Below are positions 10,901 to 16,837 of a stretch of DNA of 64,000 nt, one piece after another (within the stretch, counting starts at the first letter, position 1; every line of letters begins with the position of its first letter). A program made the translations under genes and the position numbers. The notes beneath the pieces are model-generated. The model worked only from the letters and a program-made list of their open reading frames with translations. It searched no databases and had not been told where the DNA came from. The stretch is from an uncultured Christensenella sp. GTDB taxonomy: Bacteria > Bacillota > Clostridia > Christensenellales > Borkfalkiaceae. The DNA is taken from positions 1-64,000 of the forward strand of contig CAJUEV010000007.1 of the NCBI GenBank assembly GCA_910585785.1, written 5' to 3'.

Positions 10901-12429
10901 CCACGTTTACCGCGGCAGGCAAGTACGTTGTAAATTATCGCATCGTTGCAGACAACCACAACGAATATCGCGGACAGTGGACGGTAGAAGTTATCGACAA
11001 TACCGAAAAACTTGTAACCGTAACGTTTAATAAACCCTATTCCGTAGAATACGGCGAAGTTCCCGAGTCGAAAGAGCAGCTTGCCGATATGATGAAAGCA
11101 CTTATCGACGGCGGATACGTAACGATTGACGGACTTGACACGGAAACCTTCCTGCAAGTTATGGAAATGCGTTTAAGCGTAGACAATTCGTCCTCCGCTA
11201 CGTCCGATACCGACGTCGGCAGATACACGCCTTACTTCGCGATTAAACCCGAATACGAGGCGACTTACGGCGGATATTCGATATTCTACAAGACGGCTGA
11301 CCATTCCGAAAATACCAATATCGGTAAATTTGAAATCGAACAGCGCGAACTTGAAATCAAGTGGGACAGCATCGGCTTTGTTTACGACGGAAACGTTCAC
11401 CTTCCCAAGGCTACCATAAGCGGATTTAAGGACGGCAAGACGTTTGAACTTGCGCTTGATTCTGCGGAAGGCAAAGTATTCAAGTTGGAAGCGGACGGAA
11501 AAACCATTGAAGTTGAAGTATCCGTAATAGGCGACCTTACAAGCGCTGGCGGACATACCGTAAATATTGCGGTCAACGACACCAACTATAAAGTAAGCGC
11601 GCCTTCAACCACTATTTCCATTACAACGCCTATACAACTTACGGTGGAATGGGATAGCGCAAGTTACGTTTACGACGGAAACCTTCACCTTCCCCAGGCA
11701 ACCATTAAAGGCTTTGCAGGCGGCAAAACGTTTGAATTTACGCTTTTGACTGCCGACGGCGGAAGCTACTCTTACAACTACAACGGCGCTACGATTACGT
11801 TCAACGTAACCGTTACGGGCTCGGGAAACAAACTTACCGACGTAGGCGTTTATGCGGTAAACGTTACCTGCAACAGCGCAAACTACGTTATAAAGAACCC
11901 CAACAGCGCAATAAGCATAACGGCGCCCAGAAAACTTGTCGTAACCTGGAATCAGACGGTGTTTGAGGACGACGGCAGCGTTCACCTTCCCAAGGCGCGT
12001 ATAAGCGGCTTCAAGGACAGCGACCCCGTTGAAATCGAACTTAAAACGGCAACGGGCGGCGTGTTCCAGATGAACGTAGACGGCAAAATGCTTGTGTTTA
12101 CGGTCGTTGTAGAAGGCGACAGCAACGCTACGTTGCTTAAAGACAAAGGCAATTACACCCTTATGCTCAGCGTAGACAGCGGAGAATACGTAATAGAAAA
12201 CCCCAACGCTACGGTAAGCATACGCGAACTTATTTCGGGCGGAAAGACCGTCGACGGAAAAATTACCCCGCTTATGATTGGCATACTCGCCGCTCTCGGC
12301 GTTCTGCTGATTATGATTATAATCGCTTATATCGTTGCGGCTAAGCGTAAGCCCGCTGCGGCTGGTTACGGCGACGACGACGGCGGTTTCAGCGAACCGT
12401 ACGACGATTTTGAAGCAGGTCAGGAGTAA
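1972..12429 (+). CDS. giant Ig-like/MBG-repeat cell-surface protein
   Basis: A 3485-residue secreted protein, probably an adhesin or surface fibre anchored in the cytoplasmic membrane. The ATG at 1972 is chosen because AAAGGTGGG precedes it; an in-frame TTG at 1921 has no such site. A long signal peptide has a positive start and a hydrophobic stretch at about residues 25-45. Around residues 380-480 is a DUF6273-like region ending in VRPALHLNL. The rest is tandem beta-sandwich modules of about 70-100 residues: MBG-like ones marked by YDGxxH, group-3 Ig-like ones marked by TVTALYNDGS, and three closely related final copies (VYDGNxHLP type, from about 11340 to 12220). A C-terminal membrane helix (about 12265-12340) is followed by a short KRKP-then-acidic tail; no LPXTG is seen. 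It stands alone behind a putative invertible promoter, as expected for a phase-variable surface antigen. Confidence 0.85.
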   Translation: MTLHKKGAARIRAFSAFLLKKQAKIGSLLLIFICSVVLAFGGIFPAKTAGAMQSGVSYSQINEIWNDTSGKFNTDTLLQLFNQLAGSDYTAATDPMSALENITKRLDVSKNNSSQTQSIHATAASHYSKQVTSKSIASKNGNKDIVVTFGGKQWTVTYLSYTMDGDPIATLWLANPEGTSRWSDYWYTKYTTTNMTKQSNLYGQSYIRSETLNAGSRYTTVAGASASNIKADITSDSSVTWVNNEQSYENTFAKFTIENGATVKNNAGANEKIFTGSLTEFLETPRNVAWQKDQSWHTFGNVDYSLGNESWDDPYVVPGVAGATAGAGEAWFHYYNSTNGDFRRAYGRTTDSDGDGYGDGQTPNNSGKYKIQYTDWADDYLWLPSLSETGYRNNAGTNLSRIGGVWDPSQAQRKCFGGTNDSFSSTDSSWLRSGGLDNAGNAHALSASGRNYWPLVSSVAAVRPALHLNLKSAASAAKGFDIPSETSATLTYTGAEIKALKDVRAGIKVEKVEFTRTDRAGTPDTTTLSSDKYAVKADGGLYVTNAGEYKVTFKLDESYKIWDGTSVNGYGNPCDPDNPWAGDVIFWEVTPPPSAPGGSTDPRITNKVVTFTINKAESKVNNVALETPTTLYDDGDLPALTHAGTASAPDTPGKVSIDSTEVLKHDKTTYKWTFVPDDSYNFKDKTGTINLTVKFPLLNVLTATFDVDEYNAAVEAGTAQKIYSSTPIANLKGIIQDFVTVSGKKQDGKPYTDPISYVLSLQAGKTKLDYGSCTVVLSYQDTHMTGAVSCDLSGIPVIAVELTKITVSGAFKNVYNAYESFDVTDMAVTAHFNDGSTSTVASTDYALEYVDETRSKFWASDTKIKVKYTYLNEKGTNNEASADVSVTVSKINYAGLKFEDSTVDYDGSEHSITVAGLVDGKMTVAYAYDGITLTGRTNAGTYAVTASVTFTDSELLTNYNPLAVMTATLKIEGVDYDNLTAISFIDATAEFNGQSLADKIKVTGLPEGVTVKYTFADASGNPVAAADVKAVADYTVTATFTVDANHKDIPAKTATLTITQKTLLINNLSGIESEYAYKGTAWTVPEPIIKVVLGTDAIPTNLVKDTDYTVSYSTEDGSAGNTVVVTVTGKGNYKGTFTKSFTIKKATLSLTWNAGNPQYDGNAHPAALEVTGGVQAGDAIDTAALAAYITITYGKQGGVALPSGAKPTEVGVYTPSFADFPTAAPFNNYDYVITNAGYTYEISTATITGIEFEDLTVTFDGKNHAPVISGSALPGDVTPEYYYKGTSDLFTGKTDAGVYEVTVKFVSASGNYAAPADMHATLTIESKEIVAGDITGLDSEYVYKGEAWKPLPVVSVALGTDTSKTIIVRGRDYSVSYDTEAYSAGTTVTVTIEGTGNYKGTLTHSFEIVKATLGVDFAGTDKTFTYNGTAQGVTAALTGLAASDKDLVTPTVKYVSVDGTTYPESENLPVNAGSYVIKVTLDASFSNYETFTERTYNFEIKKATPIVQVGFDTYAPDTDEIYAGGYLPDLKVVSAAFAGVTVTGSVDWQLVEGKKPLLTTALTAYTWVFTPVGDDAVNFNETTGIISLIGKVPGIAGITVEWKTDINPVPTIYTSTSLDDLRKYLSVKAVLENGMPADDEIEDYSIKGSWGEGLKPALNETAVYNLTVLSSNGKSAVLEGVQYVKVELIGLEVAASATATGGITKTYDALSEFDRSSITVTALYNDGSKVKDITDYEIKYAVEGETVLWAGNTYVTVTYKDGTVANAKEVLIDGLTVNSINYDLTGVEFKDKNVPYDGNAHTLTVTGLPATGMKIEYTYDGVALADGVTGKTEAGSYVVGVTVTYTDDKYIINYNALTFTDKTLTIEQIDYDGVDGITFEDVSTPYDYGNSLAGKLVATNVPDGVTVSYTYAMADGTAITADDIINAGTYKVTVTFTGDANHKAIPSSTKTLTVNRIDPTINPTVSRAIQGQLIIVAKLNPKAGDTAGTYKWVDETYVLKLSNNQQYTFTPDDTVNYNTVTRSIVFAAETKVLTAIKVKFTQGDTKLYTSYTIDDVKKLIEDGEIGIEIIAVYHDGESSTNEEITSGYELYLPGGKTHLTVGDCAIGVKYQTETNELQELKVTEVELESITATFDQKSVKIYSTPDDIETLKSLIANGTVSLKVTGTNNDGKPSTETFAYTLSGDWSAMTTDGTFAVTVTVDGKTISTTFDVNITAAAVSSIKVTFDQKDAKIFTSTTLDGFKDLIANGDVTFEVKAYFNNGKSVVLAAKTDSADGYTLAIDGATFTIGGNVNVSYDVDGTAYTATVMPVVTAVVVDSISATVNSGVNIYTDTVLTDLASKITVIATRNDGTTFTVDVADYSLSLPDGATKLTAGAQKVILVTYNGADKAADCEDYKLITGVSKHATQIVYGGKTEFTYTGSEQVINSGATTTNTQSPKITYTINGADAKFTDVPASGELTLKISVEETDDFYAAEISVTLTVKKADVDMSAVKFEDRKFEYKQGVSQSLTIDASKLPAGVTVKEYVYVDTSDGSTITGTSVTNAGEYKVTVKFDVTSTDNYNPVADMTATLTIEKAAYDMTGVTFDDATFGYDGTAKTITLDDTKLPAGVTVKEYVYHNNGTGVKGASATDAGEYKVTVSFDIADSVNYKAVDDMTATLTITKAQSQLDVSSIQTEYTYDGLSHTVDGAVIVNGETGAVIEYSSNRTFTDVPAGGKLVVTVELKDSTNYIGVKETVTITVNKASLTITAKDKTIFYGDAPANDGINDPVGFVNGEDVTALKGAATFTYDYALGGNVGDYKITVGGYTSGNYDITFIQGTLSVLKKSVKVDWTVDAYVYDGKPHAPTATFTSIHGDKLSMTVTVEEKGGSALSGLPYDAGDYTATASSTNANYKFTDETKDFTIGKANITVTGTGDQFYLSDADKDISLDVTESGVYKFIILKGNVVSATIYYSQAYDANSAYPTPDGDNTITGSKPTFTAAGKYVVNYRIVADNHNEYRGQWTVEVIDNTEKLVTVTFNKPYSVEYGEVPESKEQLADMMKALIDGGYVTIDGLDTETFLQVMEMRLSVDNSSSATSDTDVGRYTPYFAIKPEYEATYGGYSIFYKTADHSENTNIGKFEIEQRELEIKWDSIGFVYDGNVHLPKATISGFKDGKTFELALDSAEGKVFKLEADGKTIEVEVSVIGDLTSAGGHTVNIAVNDTNYKVSAPSTTISITTPIQLTVEWDSASYVYDGNLHLPQATIKGFAGGKTFEFTLLTADGGSYSYNYNGATITFNVTVTGSGNKLTDVGVYAVNVTCNSANYVIKNPNSAISITAPRKLVVTWNQTVFEDDGSVHLPKARISGFKDSDPVEIELKTATGGVFQMNVDGKMLVFTVVVEGDSNATLLKDKGNYTLMLSVDSGEYVIENPNATVSIRELISGGKTVDGKITPLMIGILAALGVLLIMIIIAYIVAAKRKPAAAGYGDDDGGFSEPYDDFEAGQE
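9526..9825 (+). repeat. near-identical direct repeat within giant gene
   Basis: A 30-bp stretch at 9526-9555 recurs exactly at 9796-9825, 270 bp apart (one module length), coding the same GVTVKEYVY segment. Identity at the DNA level suggests recent duplication of an Ig-like module. Confidence 0.8.
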
Positions 12430-12603
12430 TTTGCGATAAACTTGTCGGTTACCACACCGTTCCGGTTTAAACAAAGCGCCCCAAACAATTTGCTTTTGCC
12501 GGAAAAATTTCAAGTCTTTGCCGCTTTGCCCGAAAGGGCAACGGCGGCGGAGGCGATACATAGCCCAAAACGCGCGTTATAACGCGTTTTAACCTACCCT
12601 AAG

Positions 12604-12633
12604 GGCGCGGCGCCGCAATTGCGGCGCCGCGCC
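12604..12633. repeat. perfect GC-rich 30-nt palindrome
   Basis: GGCGCGGCGCCGC, AATT, GCGGCGCCGCGCC: fully self-complementary. Neither side has a clear T-tract (downstream is GAGCTTGGGGGGAGTTT), so it is not a textbook intrinsic terminator, though it probably ends or stabilises the giant transcript. Confidence 0.6.
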
Positions 12634-12685
12634 TGAGCTTGGGGGGAGTTTAAAAAAATAAAACACACCGTTTTACAAAGTGTTA

Positions 12686-12717
12686 TTGACATTACCGCCT
12701 ATGTGTGGTAATGTCAA
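12686..12717 (+). promoter_or_regulatory. promoter overlapped by 11-bp inverted repeat (operator candidate)
   Basis: TTGACATTACC (12686-12696) and GGTAATGTCAA (12707-12717) are perfect inverted arms with a 10-nt spacer. TTGACA at the left end is a perfect -35; a weak -10 (TAATGT, 12709-12714) lies 17 nt downstream inside the right arm. A regulator bound here would occlude the promoter of the GH31 - bile salt hydrolase - esterase cluster. Confidence 0.5.
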
Positions 12718-12782
12718 ACTGTAATATTTTACAAAAGCGGCAACGCGGTGAAAAAGTCCGCAACGAAAGAAAGGAAGTTATT

Positions 12783-14837
12783 ATGGAACAGTTTATTTTC
12801 GGAAAAGTTCGCGTGCAAATTCTGTCCGACGGCGTCGTCAGATTGGAGTGTGCGCGTAAGGGCAAATTTTGCGATAAAAACACTTTTTTAATTCCCGAAA
12901 GGCAAAAATTTAGCGGCGCGGCAAGCAAAGCGCGCGTTTACGGCAGTTCGGTAGTTTTCGGAGATTACGTAATAAACGTCGCTTCGGAAAGCGGGCTTTC
13001 GGGACTGACGGTCACAAAAAACGGTTCCGCCGTATACAAGTACAAAAAAATGCAGTCAAGCGGCGTTTTGCCCGCAGTTGACAAAACGCCGGAAATTTTC
13101 GCTTTTGCGGATAATCCGCGCGCGTTTGTTCCCGAAGGCGGATACGCCTACCGCGGAAAACTGAAAAACAGCGGGTTTTCGTTTGAAGAAAACACCGTTG
13201 ACATATATCTTCTGTTTTGCGGCGGCAATGCGGAAAAATTGCGCTCGCTTTACATATCGCTTACGGGGCGCGGAGGGCTTATTCCTTTGTCCGCGCTCGG
13301 GCTCGGCGCGGTTGTAAATTGCGGACTTGACGAAAAAACGGTAAAAAGCGTTGCGGAAGGTTTTAAAGCGGCTGAATTGCCCCTTGACGTTCTGGCGATA
13401 GGGGAGAGTGAAAACACATCGGAAAATATTTCCGCCCCGCGCTTTCAGGAAGCGCCTAAACTGTTTTCATACGCCCGCGTAAATAAACTTAAAACAATGT
13501 ATTGCGGCGGTTTAAAACCCGTTGAAGGCGCTTCCAACGTCTTTCATCCCGCGGAAGTCAAGTTCCGCGAAAAAAAGTTGAATTCGCTTTTAAAACAAGG
13601 GCTGGACTATTGGCAGTGTAATAATTCGCAGGACACAGTTCCGCCCGTCGGCGGGCTTTCGCGCGAAATGCTTGCGGCGTACGTTTCAGAGGAAATTTCC
13701 CGCCGGCGTTTTGAAAACGCTGCTATGGGAGAGGACGTAAGCAGACCGCTTGCGATATCAACCGTATCGGAAGACGTCGGCGCGGGCGCGCACCGTTTTC
13801 CCGTGGTTTGCGCGGGTGAACTTCTTTCCGCGGAGTATATTTCGTCAGCGGTTGAAAATATGCTTAAACTTGCGGGCAGCGGGCTTTACGCGTATTACCG
13901 CTGCGGCATATATAACGGCTGCGACGGCGATTACATAAGGCGCGCCCAGTATTCCGCGCTTTCGCCCGCAATGTTTTTAAACTGCAACGTAGGCGGGCAG
14001 GACTATATTCCGTTTACAGGCGAAACGGAGCAATGCGTAAGGGAATATGTTAATTTAAGGCGCCGTCTTTTGCCAGTTATCTATAAAAACGTTTACGAAA
14101 ATTATAATTGCGGCAAGCCCGCTTTCAGGGCGTTGGGCTGGGAATATCCGCAGGATAAACGCGCTTGCAAACGTCGTGACGAGTATTTGCTGGGCAACGA
14201 TATTTTAATAGCGCCCGTTTCGGAAGCAAAATCCTGCGAAAGAGAAGTTTATCTTCCGAAGGGCAGGTGGATAGACGTTTTCGACGGCAAGATATATTCG
14301 GGCGGTAAAACCGTTGTAAAGGAATACTGCGTCGGCGAGGCACCCGTTTTTGTGCGGCTTGGCGCGCTGTTGCCCCTTGCATATGCCGCGGAAAACGCCG
14401 AAAATACGCTTTGGGACAACCTTGTGTTTGACTTCTACCCCGATAAGGAATTTGAAGATAACGGTTACGTTTACGAGGACGACGGCGCAACTTGCGCTTA
14501 TCTGCGCGAAAAATGCCGCAAAAGCGCTTATTCCGCTCGTTACGACGCAAATTCAAACGCCTTTAAAATAATTATAAACGCGGCGGAAGGCTCGTTTGAA
14601 GGCGACAAGGCGGCTATGCAAAGGCGGTTGACCGTCAAATATCATTTACTTTCGGGGGTAAATTCAATTAAGCGCGTTACCGTAAACGGAGCCGATACCG
14701 ACTATGTCAAAACCGCAAAAAACAAGACGGTATTTCCGCTTAACACCGAAAAAAGTTCACCCGACGGCGGTTGCGCCTCGGTAGAATTTGCCGCTTCTGT
14801 TGACAAACTTTACGAAATAGTTTTTTATCTTAACTGA
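12783..14837 (+). CDS. glycoside hydrolase family 31-like protein, divergent active site
   Basis: 684 aa, starting at the ATG behind AAGGAAG (a GTG at 12705 is rejected). The C-terminal half keeps GH31 hallmarks: GKPAFRALGWEYPQD, then EYLLGNDILIAPV, PKGRWIDVFDG and a DUF5110-like end (FDFYPDKE, then YVYEDDGAT). GH31 enzymes hydrolyse alpha-glucosides or alpha-xylosides with an Asp nucleophile in a WxDxxE-type motif and an Asp acid/base near a GD motif. Here the corresponding stretches read YWQCNNSQDTVPP and GAHRFPVVCAGEL, so the nucleophile and acid/base contexts are not recognisable. It may be inactive or have a changed mechanism. No signal peptide, so cytoplasmic. It is 45 bp upstream of the bile-salt-hydrolase-like gene and probably co-transcribed with it. 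Confidence 0.75.
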   Translation: MEQFIFGKVRVQILSDGVVRLECARKGKFCDKNTFLIPERQKFSGAASKARVYGSSVVFGDYVINVASESGLSGLTVTKNGSAVYKYKKMQSSGVLPAVDKTPEIFAFADNPRAFVPEGGYAYRGKLKNSGFSFEENTVDIYLLFCGGNAEKLRSLYISLTGRGGLIPLSALGLGAVVNCGLDEKTVKSVAEGFKAAELPLDVLAIGESENTSENISAPRFQEAPKLFSYARVNKLKTMYCGGLKPVEGASNVFHPAEVKFREKKLNSLLKQGLDYWQCNNSQDTVPPVGGLSREMLAAYVSEEISRRRFENAAMGEDVSRPLAISTVSEDVGAGAHRFPVVCAGELLSAEYISSAVENMLKLAGSGLYAYYRCGIYNGCDGDYIRRAQYSALSPAMFLNCNVGGQDYIPFTGETEQCVREYVNLRRRLLPVIYKNVYENYNCGKPAFRALGWEYPQDKRACKRRDEYLLGNDILIAPVSEAKSCEREVYLPKGRWIDVFDGKIYSGGKTVVKEYCVGEAPVFVRLGALLPLAYAAENAENTLWDNLVFDFYPDKEFEDNGYVYEDDGATCAYLREKCRKSAYSARYDANSNAFKIIINAAEGSFEGDKAAMQRRLTVKYHLLSGVNSIKRVTVNGADTDYVKTAKNKTVFPLNTEKSSPDGGCASVEFAASVDKLYEIVFYLN

Positions 14838-14882
14838 TTTTTTGCGCGTATGGGAAGCATAATATTTTTAAGGAGAAATATT

Positions 14883-15890
14883 ATGTGCACAGCGGCAACT
14901 TACAAGACAAAACGTTTTTACTTCGGGCGGACGCTCGACTATGATAAATCTTATGACGAAGAAGTCACGATAACCCCGCGCGGATTTTTGCTTGATTTCC
15001 GCAAGACGGAAAGTTTAAAAAAGCACTACGCGCTTATAGGTACGGCGTTCGTTCCCGACGGTTACCCCCTGTACTATGACGCGATGAACGAAAAAGGACT
15101 TTGTATGGCGGGGCTCAATTTTGTGGGGAACGCGTATTACGGAAGGGAACAGGCGGATAAAATAAATTTGTCGCAGTTTGAGTTTATTCCGTATATTTTA
15201 GGCAAATGCGCAAGCGTTGACGAGGCGGAAAAAACGCTTAAAAAGATAAACCTTATTTCTTTGCCGTACAGCAAAAACCTTGCCGTTGCGGAATTGCATT
15301 GGATAATAGCGGATAAAAAACGCTGCATAACGGTTGAAAGCGTAAAGGAAGGACTTAAAATATACGATAATCCCGTCGGCGTTTTAACCAACAATCCCGC
15401 TTTCCCCGAGCAGTTGTTCAACCTTAACAATTATATGGGGCTTTCCGTAAAAGAGCCGCAAAACACCTTTTCAAAAAAACTTAAACTGCAAATTTACGGC
15501 AGGGGCTTCGGCGCAATTGGCTTGCCCGGCGACTGGTCGCCGCAGTCGCGTTTTGTGCGCGCTGCGTTTGTAAAACTTAACGCAGTTTCGGGTGATTCCG
15601 AGGAAGAAGGCGTAAACCAGTTTTTTCATATAATGGGCACCGTAGAGCAGCCTTGCGGCAGCGGAATAACGGAAAACGGCGGCTATGAAAGAAGCGTTTA
15701 CACTTCCTGTTGTTGCGCGGACAGCGGCGTATATTATTACACGACATACGCAAATCATTGCGTTTGCGCGGTGGATATGCGTGCGGAAAATCTTGAAGGC
15801 GAAAGTCTTATAAGATATCAGCATCTCTCGCGTGAAAATATTGTATTTCAAAACGGACGAAAGCCGCTTCAAGCGGAAGAAATCCGTTAA
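14883..15890 (+). CDS. choloylglycine hydrolase family protein (bile salt hydrolase / penicillin V acylase)
   Basis: 335-aa Ntn-hydrolase. The ATG at 14883 follows AAGGAGA and is required because the next residue is the catalytic Cys2, exposed when Met is removed (MCTAATYKTK). Other family residues are visible: Arg16 and Asp19 in FGRTLDY, the Asn segment NEKGLCMAGLNF, the Asn in TNNPAF and the Arg in SPQSRFVRAAF. Family members cleave the amide bond of glyco- or tauro-conjugated bile salts or of penicillin V; sequence alone does not decide between them, but a gut Clostridia context favours bile salts. No signal peptide, as usual for intracellular bile salt hydrolases. It sits between GH31-like and esterase genes with short gaps, suggesting one transcript. 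Confidence 0.9.
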   Translation: MCTAATYKTKRFYFGRTLDYDKSYDEEVTITPRGFLLDFRKTESLKKHYALIGTAFVPDGYPLYYDAMNEKGLCMAGLNFVGNAYYGREQADKINLSQFEFIPYILGKCASVDEAEKTLKKINLISLPYSKNLAVAELHWIIADKKRCITVESVKEGLKIYDNPVGVLTNNPAFPEQLFNLNNYMGLSVKEPQNTFSKKLKLQIYGRGFGAIGLPGDWSPQSRFVRAAFVKLNAVSGDSEEEGVNQFFHIMGTVEQPCGSGITENGGYERSVYTSCCCADSGVYYYTTYANHCVCAVDMRAENLEGESLIRYQHLSRENIVFQNGRKPLQAEEIR

Positions 15891-15913
15891 AATAAAATTT
15901 TTAAGAGGTATTT

Positions 15914-16759
15914 ATGGTTTACGAAAAAATAGACTTATACGCCTATTTCGGATTAAAGCGCGGAAAGGGCGCGGCAGGCTTCGTTCAGACGTACGTACAA
16001 CACGCCACGCCCGAATTAAAACGCAAAATACGCCCCGCAATGCTGGTTATTCCCGGCGGCGGCTATAAAATGCGCTCCGATAGGGAAGGCGAACCCGTGG
16101 CGCTTAAATACGCGGTAAACGGCTACGCTTCGTTCGTCTTGGAGTACAGCATAAACACCCCTTATCCCGCGCCCTTGCTTGAAGCGTGTATGGCGGTCAT
16201 ATATATCAGAGAAAACGCCGAAAAATACAGCGTAAGCAAAAATCATATAGCGGCAATCGGCTTTTCCGCGGGCGGACATCTTGCCGCAATGTTGGCGAAT
16301 ATGTACAACGATAAGCAGATAGAGGCGATTCACGGCGAAAGGTCGCCGCTTGCCCGTCCCGACGCCGTAATTTTATCGTATCCGGTAATTTCTTCCGAAG
16401 CGTATGGCCACGGAGTTACTTTTGAAACCATTTCCGGCGGCGATAACGCTTTGCGTGAAAAATTGTCTTTGGAAAAACGCGTTACCAAGGACAGTTCGCC
16501 CGCTTTTATATGGCACACCGCCGAGGACAACATTGTCAACGTTGAAAACGCCATTGTCTATGCGCGCGCTTGCAAAAAAGCCGGCGTTCCGTTCGCCCTG
16601 CATATTTTTGAAAAAGGCTGGCACGGGTTAAGTCTTTGCAATTTTGAAACGCACAACTTTGCCGAGGAAGAAACTCGGTTGGAGTACGTCGGCAAATGGT
16701 TTGAGCTGTCTTTGGATTGGCTTAAAGCGCGCGGCTTTGCAGTCCGTGCAGAAAAGTAA
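15914..16759 (+). CDS. alpha/beta-hydrolase, BD-FAE/acetyl-esterase type
   Basis: 281-aa cytoplasmic alpha/beta-hydrolase. The oxyanion segment IPGGGY is near residue 52 and the nucleophile elbow GFSAGGHLA near residue 116. The acid is probably in HTAEDNIV and the catalytic His in KGWHGLS. This arrangement is typical of carboxylesterases that remove acetyl or feruloyl groups from sugars, but the true substrate is unknown. ATG preceded by AAGAGG. Last gene of the cluster; a hairpin terminator follows at 16774-16803. Confidence 0.85.
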   Translation: MVYEKIDLYAYFGLKRGKGAAGFVQTYVQHATPELKRKIRPAMLVIPGGGYKMRSDREGEPVALKYAVNGYASFVLEYSINTPYPAPLLEACMAVIYIRENAEKYSVSKNHIAAIGFSAGGHLAAMLANMYNDKQIEAIHGERSPLARPDAVILSYPVISSEAYGHGVTFETISGGDNALREKLSLEKRVTKDSSPAFIWHTAEDNIVNVENAIVYARACKKAGVPFALHIFEKGWHGLSLCNFETHNFAEEETRLEYVGKWFELSLDWLKARGFAVRAEK

Positions 16760-16773
16760 TTAAATACTTAGTA

Positions 16774-16803
16774 CCTTACGCAAAAAAATTTGCGTGAGGT
16801 TTT
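16774..16803 (+). terminator. intrinsic terminator
   Basis: Stem CCTTACGCAAA / TTTGCGTGAGG with a four-A loop and one wobble pair, followed by TTTT. It ends the GH31 - hydrolase - esterase transcript. Confidence 0.7.
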
Positions 16804-16837
16804 ATAGTGTTAATTTTAAAAAGTAAGAGGTTGTGCT

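Larger units (their letters stand above)
12430..12782. other. intergenic region with palindromes, no gene seen
   Basis: 353 bp after the giant gene. It holds an imperfect palindrome at 12567-12590 (AAAACGCG ... CGCGTTTT), a perfect 30-nt GC-rich palindrome at 12604-12633 and the promoter/operator at 12686-12717. I see no coding sequence. A GTG at 12705 is in frame with the next gene but lacks a ribosome binding site. Confidence 0.6.

Noticed and set aside
3373..12561. Long minus-strand open frames opposite the giant gene
   Set aside because: Arise from its biased codon use (GAC/GTA/ACC-rich repeats); no ribosome sites and no protein-like composition.
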